Shown one piece after another: positions 8,061 through 16,749 of a stretch of 64,000 nucleotides of DNA. Location: the NCBI GenBank assembly GCA_964461815.1, contig CAYWVF010000007.1:49352-113351 (forward strand). The letters are read 5' to 3'. The DNA comes from JAAZBA01 sp964461815. GTDB taxonomy: Bacteria > Bacillota > Clostridia > Oscillospirales > QAMX01. Each line of letters begins with the position of its first letter. Position 1 is the first letter of the stretch. The notes under the pieces are model-generated. The model was not told the origin of the DNA, did no database searches, and was given only the letters and a program-made list of their open reading frames with translations. The translations under genes and the position numbers were made by a program.

Positions 8061-10031
8061 TTACTCTACCCTGATGAGATAGTACATTGATGGGAACTGC
8101 TCGCCTATCTTAAATTTAAGAACTCCGTTATCATATTCGGATGGGATACAGCCTATATAGAAACCCTCTGCGCTGATAGCCCATATTTTCATATTCGGAT
8201 GAGATGTTTTCAGCTCGATCTCCGCTTCTGTCACTTCAATAGTAATAGGTGCAGTACCGTAATCCACCAATTTGTCACCATCAAACTTGGCGTTTGTATT
8301 TTTAGCACGTCCTACCGCTGTAAGGAGAATGTTATTTGTTTCGCTGAGCTTATCGTCGGAAAGAGATGACATTGCAATTACTGCGAAGTCTGTATCACTC
8401 TTTATGGACAGGTCGTTCATTTCTATTTTTCCGTTCTTTTGCAGGAAACCGTATGCACATTTAGTTCTTTCGGAATCGATCGTACCATAGTTCTTTGTCC
8501 AGCTTCTATACATCTCGCCTGTGTCGGATATTACTTCGCCCTTACTGAGATCAACAAGAGGAGTATTTTCATCAACAATGTTGCTACATGTATTTTCTAC
8601 TCCGTCATATGTGACACCTACCGCTCTAAGCTCAGATGCAGCGGTAAGTGCGGTAACAGGTAAATTGTGCATTGTCTCTGCTTTAACTGCAACTCTTGAA
8701 TCAGATGCTTTTACATCGCCTCTTCTTGTTATAAGAGCTGCATGATAAAACAGACCGAACTTCGCCGGATCATTCCATGTTGAGAATATACCCTCACGGT
8801 AAGCTGTTCCACCGATAGATGATGCACTGATCTCCTTACCCAGCATGTTCATATTCTCGAGATATGCTCCGTATGCATATGTATGTATCGTATAACCTGA
8901 CCAGCCCTGGAGCGCTCCTATAGCCGCATATAGTATTGGCGATTCTGCACGATGCTCATTCGGCCACGGCATATCCCATTCAGATACAAATAACGGCTTA
9001 CCAAATGTACGGCATGCAGCCATATTGTAAATACCACTGTCCGGAACCTCTGTGATAGCCGTGTTCATGCAATACTTATCTTCTGTACCCCATCTCCAGT
9101 CATAAAAATAGAAATGACTGTCGTTGAAGTCACATACATTTTGTGCCTTTCTCAGCTCGTTGGAAACAGTATGATTTGTTCCGCATATCGGTATCTTTAC
9201 TCCGATCTCTTTCATATAATTCATCATATCGATATAATGATCTTCATATATCTTTATTCTGAATTCAGAGATTATCGGATTTTCACGATCGTTTATATCA
9301 CAGGAATATGCATCAAAATCGATGTTGTTTTCCTTCAGCCATGCACTGAACATGTCACGGAACATCGTTACATAAGGCTCGACTTCAAGCTTGAAGTTGA
9401 AAAAGTCACTCTCGTTTACAACCTCTGCCATAACGATCGCCGGCTCATTCTTATATGCAAGACCTGTATACGGATTCACATGATTCCACAAATCATACGC
9501 CAATTTCTTCTGCAATTCGATAAGTCTCGGAGCAAAATAATCGTACGGTTTAGCCGCATCCTTTAATAAATGAGCATTTTCCACACCGTCACCCGTCTTG
9601 AATTTGCGGTAGGTAAACATATCTATGTAGCTGTAAATGCCTTCATTCTTTAAACAGAAAATAAGATAGTCAAGTCGCTTCATGCTTTCCGGGTCAAAGG
9701 ACTGCGTATTTTTCAAAACTTTACCCTTTGTAAATTGGAATATATTCGGCGTTGCCCATTCGGAATCTAGCTGATGAAAGCGGACAATATTACAGCCGAT
9801 CTTCGCAAGACGCTTTGCAAATTTTTCCGCATAATCAAAATCCGGGAAATTCGCCTGACTGTTTATACAAGTACCCCAGAAACGCTCGACCTTACCGTCT
9901 TCAAATGCGAATCTATCTCCGTCTACCTTTAAAAATCCATGCTTTCCGGCAGGCTTTTCATTTTCAAAAACAAAGCTTATATCAATCGGTGCGTCGTTTG
10001 GAAATGCCGGGTATGGTACGTATCTTGACAT
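8061..10031 (-). CDS. Clan GH-A glycoside hydrolase (GH5-like), paralogue B
   Basis: At 656 residues it matches paralogue A from end to end (GKHGFLKVDGDRFAFEDG near the start, NIVRFHQLDSEWATPNIF, and a closing SMYYLIRVE). The clan GH-A acid/base pair is N206-E207 in AEVVNESDFF and the second glutamate is E351 in LFVSEWDMPW, so both catalytic positions are kept. The loops between about 250 and 345 differ most from paralogue A, which suggests a changed substrate pocket rather than gene dosage. AGAGG precedes the ATG at 10031 by eight bases. The gap to paralogue A is 63 bases with no terminator, so they are co-transcribed. No secretion signal is visible. Confidence 0.8.
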   Translation of the reverse strand: MSRYVPYPAFPNDAPIDISFVFENEKPAGKHGFLKVDGDRFAFEDGKVERFWGTCINSQANFPDFDYAEKFAKRLAKIGCNIVRFHQLDSEWATPNIFQFTKGKVLKNTQSFDPESMKRLDYLIFCLKNEGIYSYIDMFTYRKFKTGDGVENAHLLKDAAKPYDYFAPRLIELQKKLAYDLWNHVNPYTGLAYKNEPAIVMAEVVNESDFFNFKLEVEPYVTMFRDMFSAWLKENNIDFDAYSCDINDRENPIISEFRIKIYEDHYIDMMNYMKEIGVKIPICGTNHTVSNELRKAQNVCDFNDSHFYFYDWRWGTEDKYCMNTAITEVPDSGIYNMAACRTFGKPLFVSEWDMPWPNEHRAESPILYAAIGALQGWSGYTIHTYAYGAYLENMNMLGKEISASSIGGTAYREGIFSTWNDPAKFGLFYHAALITRRGDVKASDSRVAVKAETMHNLPVTALTAASELRAVGVTYDGVENTCSNIVDENTPLVDLSKGEVISDTGEMYRSWTKNYGTIDSERTKCAYGFLQKNGKIEMNDLSIKSDTDFAVIAMSSLSDDKLSETNNILLTAVGRAKNTNAKFDGDKLVDYGTAPITIEVTEAEIELKTSHPNMKIWAISAEGFYIGCIPSEYDNGVLKFKIGEQFPSMYYLIRVE

Positions 10032-10077
10032 ATGATCTACCTCTTTCTATTAATTTAATATCTTGTTGTAACAGCTA

Positions 10078-11571
10078 TCAGCCGTAAAAGCCTAAATCCT
10101 TGTTCAGTTTTTTGTAAAGCTTGTATTTAACGTCGTAATTTGATGCTTTTTCTTCGTTTGGTAAATATGTTTTCTTTATTTTTATATACCTTTTAAATTC
10201 ATCCGCAGAATTTAATATTCCAAGGCTCATTGCTGCACCGAAAGCACAACCAAGAGCTGTTGATTCACTGTTTTCCGGAACTACAACTGCTTTATTTAAG
10301 ATATTTGCTTTCATTTGCAGCCATAATGAGCTTTTCGCTCCTCCGCCTAAAGACAGAACATATTTTGCATCCAGTCCGCACCTATCCAACAGATCCAGAT
10401 TTTCTCTGATGAGGAAAGAAACACCTTCCATTATCGCACCTGCAATATCTATTCTGTCCGTATCGAGAGTTAGTCCATAGATCACGCCTGTAGCATCGGG
10501 ATTGACTACAGGTGACATATATCCGCAAAAATGAGGAAGCATTATTAGCTTATCGGAAATCCTTCCTCTTTTTTCAAGCTCACTATCTATGTATTTATAG
10601 ATAGTGCCTGTTTTCAGTTCCTTTTCTACCTCTGTCATGAAGCTGTCGCGATACCATTTCAATAGAGCACCTGCTGTTGAGCTGTTAGGTAACGCAAGAT
10701 ATTTACCGTTTATACCATGACAAAGTATCGGAAGATCGTCATTATCGGGTATATTATCCAATGTTGCCGCAATTGCAAGTGCAGTTCCCGTAGTCTCACA
10801 CACTATGCCTCCGTCAGTGTTTGCACATCCCAGCGCAGAAGCACACTGATCCAACATACCTGAAATAACTATCGTATCATCGGAAAGTCCCAGCTCCCTT
10901 GCGATATCGGGTCTGAGCATACCTGCTATATGCGATGGTGGGACGAGCTTCGGAAGTTTAGTTTCGTCTATCTGTGCCAGCTCAAGAAGCTCTTTATCCC
11001 ACTTATATTTTGCTATATCCATATAACCCGTGCATGAGCTGACAGTGTAGTCAGTTTCAAAGCTTCCGGTCAGCTCATATATGACGTAGTCCTTCAAGAG
11101 CAGGAATTTTTCCGTCTGATCATATCTTTCCGGGAAATTTTCACGCATATATTTAAGCTTCAGCAGTGGAAGTATCGGATCGAATCCCGGTATTCCCGTT
11201 ATCGAATGAAACTTTTTTTCGTCGCATTTCTCACGAAAATAATTGCACTCTGTTTGTGCTCTTGTATCAAGCCATACCCATGCATTGTCAAACGCTTTTC
11301 CATCTTTGCCGATCGTGATAAGTGTTTCCGCCTGTCCCGTAACACTTATTGCAACTGAGCAATCGGAAAATCCGTTTGGAGTTGTAATGTCCTTTATAAG
11401 TCTTTTAGCTGCGGATATATACACTTCGGGATCGCACTCGATACGTCCATCACCTGGATATGAATATTCCCACTGCCATTCAGAGCTTGATACAACGTCA
11501 AACGATGTGTTGAAAACAGATGCCTTAAAAGTCGTAGTTCCGTAATCTAAGACTAAAATATAATCCATCAT
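10078..11571 (-). CDS. FGGY-family carbohydrate kinase (xylulokinase-like)
   Basis: The 497-residue protein has the two actin-like domains of FGGY kinases. The N-terminal phosphate loop is VLDYGTTTFKASVF (about 7-20) and the C-terminal nucleotide site is YVLSLGGGAKSSLWLQMKA. These kinases phosphorylate ketoses or polyols such as xylulose, rhamnulose, fuculose, ribulose or glycerol with ATP. The ATG at 11571 overlaps the TGA of the isomerase gene upstream (ATGA); a second in-frame ATG at 11568 has better spacing from GAGG. This tight coupling suggests that it phosphorylates the ketose made by the isomerase. The exact sugar cannot be read from the sequence. The length is normal for the family. 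Confidence 0.9.
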   Translation of the reverse strand: MMDYILVLDYGTTTFKASVFNTSFDVVSSSEWQWEYSYPGDGRIECDPEVYISAAKRLIKDITTPNGFSDCSVAISVTGQAETLITIGKDGKAFDNAWVWLDTRAQTECNYFREKCDEKKFHSITGIPGFDPILPLLKLKYMRENFPERYDQTEKFLLLKDYVIYELTGSFETDYTVSSCTGYMDIAKYKWDKELLELAQIDETKLPKLVPPSHIAGMLRPDIARELGLSDDTIVISGMLDQCASALGCANTDGGIVCETTGTALAIAATLDNIPDNDDLPILCHGINGKYLALPNSSTAGALLKWYRDSFMTEVEKELKTGTIYKYIDSELEKRGRISDKLIMLPHFCGYMSPVVNPDATGVIYGLTLDTDRIDIAGAIMEGVSFLIRENLDLLDRCGLDAKYVLSLGGGAKSSLWLQMKANILNKAVVVPENSESTALGCAFGAAMSLGILNSADEFKRYIKIKKTYLPNEEKASNYDVKYKLYKKLNKDLGFYG

Positions 11572-12920
11572 ATTACCTCAATACCCAGCATTGAGCAGAG
11601 ATCCTTTATCGTTTCATAGTTGTCGCCGTAGCTTACGATAATATGCTGACTTGCGACCTTATCCGCAAATTCACGTACAGAACAATCAAACTTGACCTCG
11701 AGGCTCGGCAATTGAGGTGCAGGCTGATCCCAGCCGCATTCTTCCCACTTCGGTGGCTGCTTCGCTTCACCTCGCATCAGATGCATAACATACTTTCCAT
11801 CTGTATATATAAGTCTGCACAATGTGATTTGACCGTCCTTATACTTCGATACGTTAAGAAGTGATGTGCTGAGAAGACCAAATGCAGACGGCTTTATGAT
11901 TGCATCTCCCAATGTTACCTCACGTGGAATGAAGTCCGGAACTCCCATTAAAACTGTGTTCTCAAAGAATTCATAAAACTCTGCATATGCGGCGATCTGT
12001 CCCGTTGCGTATTTTACCATAAGCTGTGTCACACTGCCCATAATGTCATTTTCCGGAACAGTGCTGGCTCCCGTGTACAGGTCTATAAGCATAAATATCA
12101 TTGCCGGAGGAATACCCAGAAGCTTTTTCATTCCATCAACATCAATAAGAGAAACTGCATCATAGCCACGGCGTTTGATCCTGTTCGATATGGCTATAGC
12201 GTACCTTACAGCCTGCTCGATAGGCTCGTCTGAGCATTCGGATACAAATATGAAATTATCTCTTACAAATTTTATTCCGGCTTTTACCTCTTCGTCGCTT
12301 ATCTTTGAAGCTTCCATATACATTTCCAGCATCTCAAACGGTTCAACCTCAACACCGATCTCTCTTCTGAGGCTGAGTCCGTCATACATCGTACCGTAAA
12401 GCAGCATATCACGATAACCCATTGTACCTATTCTTGCATCACGGAGTTTTCTTGCAGCATATGCAGCCGTAACATAAGATTTGATCGCATCTACAGGAGG
12501 TTCCTTATTGATAACGCTGTAAACATATTTAAATCTGTAGTGCATCTCCTGCATCGTAAACCTGAGTGCTGTTGTTCCTGCCTGATCTGCTGTGGACACT
12601 ATCCTGCCGTCATCCTCTTTCCAGCCACAAAGTCCCCAAAGTACCATTGGGATGTGTCTGAACTTGTCTATAACTCTTATAACAGCATGTGTCGGTATCC
12701 ATCCTGCGATACAAACTATTAATGCATCGAGGTCTTTCCCGGAAAGCTCGGCTACCGCACGATCGGCCTCAATATATCCTTCGTCATCACTTACCGGAGC
12801 AGTTGTAAAATACTCTGCATCAAATACAGATATAGCCTTAAAAGCATCCGCACATTTCTTTTCGATCACATCTCTCGGAGTATTCACCTCTCCGAATCCT
12901 ACAAAACCTATACGCATCAT
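11568..12920 (-). CDS. L-fucose/L-arabinose isomerase-family protein
   Basis: This 450-residue protein resembles the L-fucose isomerase/L-arabinose isomerase superfamily. It has an N-terminal Rossmann-like region (ALIVCIAGWIPTHAVI, about 64-79), a middle region with DQAGTTALR, and a C-terminal barrel with GDAIIKPSAFGLL. Such enzymes convert aldoses to ketoses using Mn2+ liganded by Glu, Asp and His. I can see candidate acidic residues, for example in SLIDVDGMKK, but cannot assign the full metal set. It is the first gene of the operon, preceded by AGAGGG and two possible ATGs (12920, 12917). It overlaps the kinase by four bases. Together they form an isomerase-kinase module for the sugar released by the two GH-A enzymes. 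Sugar identity is unknown. Confidence 0.78.
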   Translation of the reverse strand: MMRIGFVGFGEVNTPRDVIEKKCADAFKAISVFDAEYFTTAPVSDDEGYIEADRAVAELSGKDLDALIVCIAGWIPTHAVIRVIDKFRHIPMVLWGLCGWKEDDGRIVSTADQAGTTALRFTMQEMHYRFKYVYSVINKEPPVDAIKSYVTAAYAARKLRDARIGTMGYRDMLLYGTMYDGLSLRREIGVEVEPFEMLEMYMEASKISDEEVKAGIKFVRDNFIFVSECSDEPIEQAVRYAIAISNRIKRRGYDAVSLIDVDGMKKLLGIPPAMIFMLIDLYTGASTVPENDIMGSVTQLMVKYATGQIAAYAEFYEFFENTVLMGVPDFIPREVTLGDAIIKPSAFGLLSTSLLNVSKYKDGQITLCRLIYTDGKYVMHLMRGEAKQPPKWEECGWDQPAPQLPSLEVKFDCSVREFADKVASQHIIVSYGDNYETIKDLCSMLGIEVI

Positions 12921-12953
12921 ATAGCTGCATCCCTCTTTCCTCTTATTAATTTA

Positions 12954-13034
12954 TTTCGAAACTTTCTTGTTTTATCCGTTCTCATTGTTTTTTATACGAT
13001 ACTGTTCAGTGACTTTGTCACAACACTGTGACAT
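12954..13034 (-). promoter_or_regulatory. Control region of the sugar operon with nested inverted repeats
   Basis: Upstream of the operon start at 12920 lie two overlapping inverted repeats: GTGAC-ttt-GTCAC (13009-13021) and GTCACA-acac-TGTGAC (13017-13032). A centred-CG palindrome TTTCGAAA lies at 12954-12961. A TATAAA-like -10 sits downstream of the repeats on the minus strand, but no well spaced -35 is seen. The repeats are plausible operators for the neighbouring LacI-family protein or another regulator; which one cannot be told. Confidence 0.5.
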
Positions 13035-13039
13035 ATAAA

Positions 13040-13085
13040 AAGGCAATTGTTTTGTTACATTGAGTATAACATAAACAACTGCCTT
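13040..13085 (-). terminator. Terminator after the LacI-family regulator gene
   Basis: Long imperfect hairpin with outer arms AAGGCA/TGCCTT and inner TTGTT and TAAC complements. On the minus strand it is followed by TTTTTATATG. It separates the regulator transcript from the sugar operon promoter region. Confidence 0.75.
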
Positions 13086-13126
13086 AAGTCAATATATTTT
13101 TTATTTTTTCAAATACTTTTTTATGC

Positions 13127-14128
13127 CTATATTTTTCGAAAGTTTGTTGTCGTTTCTCGTACAACGAGATCCGGCTTTATTAGAATATTTTTCACGACTT
13201 TATATCCCGGATCTTCGAGCTTTTTCACAAGTGTCTCTACTGCGATCTCACATATATCCTCAGTCCTACTTGTTACGGTAGTAAGTGCTATCGGGAGGTA
13301 AGCACAGTAGTTTGAATCGTCGAAGCCGATAATAGATATATCATCCGGGATCCTGAGTCCGGCTTCATTTATCTTCCTTATCGCACCGAGAGCGATATCA
13401 TCATACTCGGCAATAATTGCGCTTGGTCTGTTTTCCATTTTTAGTAGTCTTTCGGCAAGCTCGTATCCGCATTCCATATGACGTTTATGACTTATCAGCA
13501 CATTCTCCTCAGGAATCGTTATACTTTGTCTGCTCATATAATCCTTAAGGAACTTTAATCTCTCTTCGCCGTATTCATCCCCCAGGAATGCTATATTTGT
13601 ATGTCCAAGTGAAAGCAGATGCTCTGCCGCATACTCTACGCCCACACGCTCATCAACACATATATTGTCTATCTCACTTGCATTTACATTCATCGCGATC
13701 TGTACGACAGGCATTAGATCTTTTATCTCGCTCTTACGCAAATATGCACTCAGATCATTTTTCTCCGTGATGCATACTATTCCGGCAAATCTTTTTTCGG
13801 AGTACTTCTTGATTATTGCAACTTCTCGATTAAAATCATACTCGCTCATTGCAAAAAAACAATCAAAACCGTTATCCGAAAGCTTTGATACCAATGCTGT
13901 CGATATCCTCGCATAATACGAGCTCATAAATTCCGGACATATAATACCTATTATATTTGTTGTCTCCGACGAATTCTTTCTTTTCTTCTTTTTATATCCC
14001 ATTTTATGTGCGATTTCAAATATTCGGTTGGCTGTTTCACGTTTTATGTCTTCACTTCCGGACAAAGCCTTTGATACTGTAGTTATATTTACACCCGCAG
14101 CTTCCGCTATATCCTTCAATGTAACCAT
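13127..14128 (-). CDS. LacI-family transcriptional regulator
   Basis: This 333-residue protein starts with a typical LacI helix-turn-helix and hinge (TLKDIAEAAGVNITTVSKAL, residues 3-22). A periplasmic-binding-protein-like effector domain follows, ending in the family signature SIIGFDDSNYCAYLPIALT. It should bind operator DNA as a dimer and release it, or bind it, on sensing a sugar or sugar phosphate. It reads in the same direction as the sugar operon at 4628-12920, just upstream but behind its own terminator. It is divergent from the cell wall hydrolase gene at 14332, so it is the natural candidate regulator of the operon. Its promoter is at 14164-14192. The length is standard. Confidence 0.92.
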   Translation of the reverse strand: MVTLKDIAEAAGVNITTVSKALSGSEDIKRETANRIFEIAHKMGYKKKKRKNSSETTNIIGIICPEFMSSYYARISTALVSKLSDNGFDCFFAMSEYDFNREVAIIKKYSEKRFAGIVCITEKNDLSAYLRKSEIKDLMPVVQIAMNVNASEIDNICVDERVGVEYAAEHLLSLGHTNIAFLGDEYGEERLKFLKDYMSRQSITIPEENVLISHKRHMECGYELAERLLKMENRPSAIIAEYDDIALGAIRKINEAGLRIPDDISIIGFDDSNYCAYLPIALTTVTSRTEDICEIAVETLVKKLEDPGYKVVKNILIKPDLVVRETTTNFRKI

Positions 14129-14163
14129 ATGTTCACCTGCTTCTTATCTTGATTCATATATAC

Positions 14164-14192
14164 ATTCTAATATAATTTTTTCCAATTGTAAA
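14164..14192 (-). promoter_or_regulatory. Promoter for the LacI-family regulator gene
   Basis: On the minus strand TTTACA (14192-14187) and TAGAAT (14169-14164) are 17 bases apart, about 35 bases upstream of the ATG at 14128. Confidence 0.65.
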
Positions 14193-14234
14193 GCTGTTTT
14201 TCATACAGCGTATTTTTCTTCCAGAATTTTGTCA

Positions 14235-14285
14235 TTGAATTGTAACCGTTTTGTAGTATAATAGTAATATAATCGTTTTGAAACG
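14235..14285 (+). promoter_or_regulatory. Promoter and small palindrome upstream of the cell wall hydrolase gene
   Basis: TTGAAT (14235-14240) and a perfect TATAAT (14257-14262) are 16 bases apart. Just downstream, CGTTTtgAAACG (14274-14285) is a 12-base near-palindrome with five-base arms. Its place right after the -10 would suit a repressor; the divergent LacI-family protein is one candidate. Confidence 0.6.
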
Positions 14286-14331
14286 TATATAATATATGGA
14301 TCTGATCCTTATTTTTGAAAGGAATGATATA

Positions 14332-15141
14332 ATGAAATTATCAAAAAAGGTAAAAATCTTTATTGCAGCCATAGCAGCGGCAGCTTCTATATCCTCCGCA
14401 GCTCTTGCTGACAACAACGTAAGTGTACAGTTTAACGGTACAGCAACTCGATTGACTACTTATTACGAGTATGGCTGCACATATGTACCGCTGCGTACAT
14501 TCTATAATACACTTTCCGACGCAAAGGTAGTATGGGATGCAGACACGGACTCGGCACATGTCAAAACAAACGATTCTCATGCTGTCTTTACAAACGGCAA
14601 AAATTACATGACATTAAATGGTAAAAGATATTTTAATTCCGGAACAATAAAAATCATAAATGACAAGATGTATATTCCGATAAGAATGGGTGCAAAACAG
14701 CTCGATCTTGATGTTTCGTGGAATCCCAACAGCTTATCGGCAGAGCTTACATCCTCTTCTTATAATGGATACGACGAGAACGATCTGTATTGGCTATCAC
14801 GAATAATATATGCAGAGGCAGGCGGTGAAAGCTACGAGGGTATGATTGCAGTAGGAAATGTTATTCTAAATCGAGCTGCTTCCGACAGCTATCCCAATAC
14901 GATATACGACGTCATCTTTGATACAAACTACGGTGTACAGTTTTCACCCGTAGCCAACGGAACCATATATAACACTCCATCGGAAGATGCCATAGAAGCT
15001 GCAAAGGAGTGTCTCAGCGGCACAAGCGTTGTTCCGTCGGACTGCATATATTTTCTCAACCCGGATAAATCAACGTCATTTTGGATCGTAAATAATTGCT
15101 CGTATGTAAAGACCATCGGTGATCATGATTTTTATGCATAA
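14332..15141 (+). CDS. Secreted cell wall hydrolase (SleB-like) with copper-amine-oxidase-like N-domain
   Basis: The 269-residue product starts with a signal peptide: basic MKLSKKVK, a hydrophobic alanine-rich core, and SSAALA before DNN. Residues about 30-135 resemble the copper amine oxidase N-terminal-like domain common in clostridial surface proteins (YVPLRTF and YIPIRMGAKQL repeats). The C-terminal domain (about 150-269) is of the SleB/CwlJ hydrolase_2 type: WLSRIIYAEAGGESYEGMIA holds the conserved glutamate, followed by AVGNVILNRA. Such enzymes cut cortex or vegetative peptidoglycan. The ATG at 14332 has AAAGGA upstream at a suitable distance and gives the signal peptide; an ATG at 14296 is less likely. 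It is monocistronic, ending at the hairpin 15144-15171. No spore-specific promoter is evident, so a role in cell wall turnover is as likely as one in germination. Confidence 0.88.
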   Translation: MKLSKKVKIFIAAIAAAASISSAALADNNVSVQFNGTATRLTTYYEYGCTYVPLRTFYNTLSDAKVVWDADTDSAHVKTNDSHAVFTNGKNYMTLNGKRYFNSGTIKIINDKMYIPIRMGAKQLDLDVSWNPNSLSAELTSSSYNGYDENDLYWLSRIIYAEAGGESYEGMIAVGNVILNRAASDSYPNTIYDVIFDTNYGVQFSPVANGTIYNTPSEDAIEAAKECLSGTSVVPSDCIYFLNPDKSTSFWIVNNCSYVKTIGDHDFYA

Positions 15142-15143
15142 AC

Positions 15144-15171
15144 AAAAGCTCCGATATGCATCGGAGCTTTT
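15144..15171. terminator. Bidirectional terminator between convergent genes
   Basis: AAAAGCTCCGA (15144-15154), six-base loop, TCGGAGCTTTT (15161-15171). T-runs on both strands let it serve both the cell wall hydrolase gene and the minus-strand redox operon. Confidence 0.88.
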
Positions 15172-15180
15172 ACTATCGAA

Positions 15181-16731
15181 TTACAGAATAGCTGCTACGC
15201 CGCCTTTCGGCATCATAGCGTCCGTATAACTGCAAAGTGTATCGAGTATTGACGGATAATCGAACATGTTTTTGCCGAAGATATGAGCATCCTCGAGCAT
15301 TTCCTTGAATGCATCTTTAGCGCAAGCACCTGCTTTTGCCTTTTCTGCACATGCTTTCATCAATTCAAGTGCAGGATCATCTTCAAGCTTATACTCTTCA
15401 CCGCTATCATCAACTGCAAGTGTATAACGAAGGATACCGGCTACCGGCTTCAGTATGACTGCAAGCTCTTCTTCGCTTCTGCCTTCTTCATATGCATCCC
15501 AATATGTGTCCATAAGTCTCGGCATGATCTTTGTAGATGCATTAAGTGCGATCCTCATAGGATCATCAGGTATATTCGGATTGTTAAGACGTTTAAATGT
15601 ATCTGAAACGAATGTTTCGACCTTTATTCCGGATGGCTTTGCTATAACAGACTCAACGATCTTGATTATATCGGAAATGATGCTTGTGATCCTTTCATCC
15701 TGCATAGCCTTGTATATACCATATGCACCTCTGTAGCCAAGGAGCACACCAAGGCTTGCAATTACTGTATGGCTCATGTTGAGTATACGCAGCTTCATAT
15801 CCTCATATTTTTTGAGTTCTTCAAAGCTCTCGCACATAAATACACCGTCAGCCTTCTCAAATTCCGGCCTTCCTCCCGGGAATACATCCTCGATAGCCCA
15901 ATAACGATTCTCTTCTGTTACGATAACAGAGGATGAAAGATCGAGTTTTTCCATCAATGCGCTTACGGCTGCATCGGGAGATACGGCTATTCTATCAACC
16001 ATTGTATTCGGGAAGCCCATATGCTTCTTGTCGGAAAGATATGCTGTGAAGCCCTTAGGAGCAAAGCCCTTTTCTTCCCATGCATGACCCATTGTGCGAA
16101 TAACAGCACCTGTAAAGAAGCCGTTCTTAGAGAAGTTGGTGCAGCTTACAAATGCAAAGTTGAGTCCTGCCTTGAATCTCTCAAGTGCAAATCTTGTCCA
16201 CTTGCCGGGATCGCTTGTAAATGTGCCGTTTTCCATATCGGCAATTACCTTCGGTGCTGAAGGAGTAGCGAATTCACCGCCATCGTACTTCATTCCATAA
16301 ACGATTTCCGGAGCATTGATTGTTGCATACTGCACATTCGGATCTCTTGCGAGCTTTAACATAAACTGCCAATCTTCGGTCGTATCATCCTCACCGAGGA
16401 AGAGTGCCTTTGTTATTGCGCCCTGTATCTTAGGTGTAGCCTGACCCTTTTCATTGCCGTATATGATCTGTGTAACAAGTGTATCCGCAGAAATGAGTCC
16501 GTCATAGTACTGCTTTGAAAATGTTTCAACACCTGCTATAGTTCCTGCTTTTCCACCATTATTGAGAATGTCCTGGATTATATCAGCAAAATGACCGAAT
16601 CCCATTCTTCCCATTGAAAAGCAAATGGCATTGATCGGTGTCTCTGTTCTGCTGTATTTCGGCAGACATGCATTTTTTCCTTCCCAGTATGCTCTATCAT
16701 TTAAGAGAGCACTGTTTAATACCTTTCCCAT
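15181..16731 (-). CDS. Mannitol dehydrogenase-family oxidoreductase (fructuronate reductase/polyol dehydrogenase type)
   Basis: This 516-residue NAD(P)-dependent long-chain dehydrogenase has the family catalytic set in KLRILNMSH (K313, N318, H321), and FPNTMVDRI (240-248) at the domain boundary. Members interconvert mannitol and fructose, mannonate and fructuronate, altronate and tagaturonate, or arabinitol and xylulose. The N-terminus has a nucleotide-binding stretch, AICFSMGRMGFGHFA (35-49). AAAGGA precedes the ATG at 16731. It is the last gene of the four-gene redox operon, 18 bases after the FAD oxidoreductase gene. The partners suggest action on an oxidised sugar rather than plain mannitol; that is inference. 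It is slightly longer than UxuB-type enzymes. Confidence 0.85.
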   Translation of the reverse strand: MGKVLNSALLNDRAYWEGKNACLPKYSRTETPINAICFSMGRMGFGHFADIIQDILNNGGKAGTIAGVETFSKQYYDGLISADTLVTQIIYGNEKGQATPKIQGAITKALFLGEDDTTEDWQFMLKLARDPNVQYATINAPEIVYGMKYDGGEFATPSAPKVIADMENGTFTSDPGKWTRFALERFKAGLNFAFVSCTNFSKNGFFTGAVIRTMGHAWEEKGFAPKGFTAYLSDKKHMGFPNTMVDRIAVSPDAAVSALMEKLDLSSSVIVTEENRYWAIEDVFPGGRPEFEKADGVFMCESFEELKKYEDMKLRILNMSHTVIASLGVLLGYRGAYGIYKAMQDERITSIISDIIKIVESVIAKPSGIKVETFVSDTFKRLNNPNIPDDPMRIALNASTKIMPRLMDTYWDAYEEGRSEEELAVILKPVAGILRYTLAVDDSGEEYKLEDDPALELMKACAEKAKAGACAKDAFKEMLEDAHIFGKNMFDYPSILDTLCSYTDAMMPKGGVAAIL

Positions 16732-16749
16732 TTTGAATTGATCCTTTCT

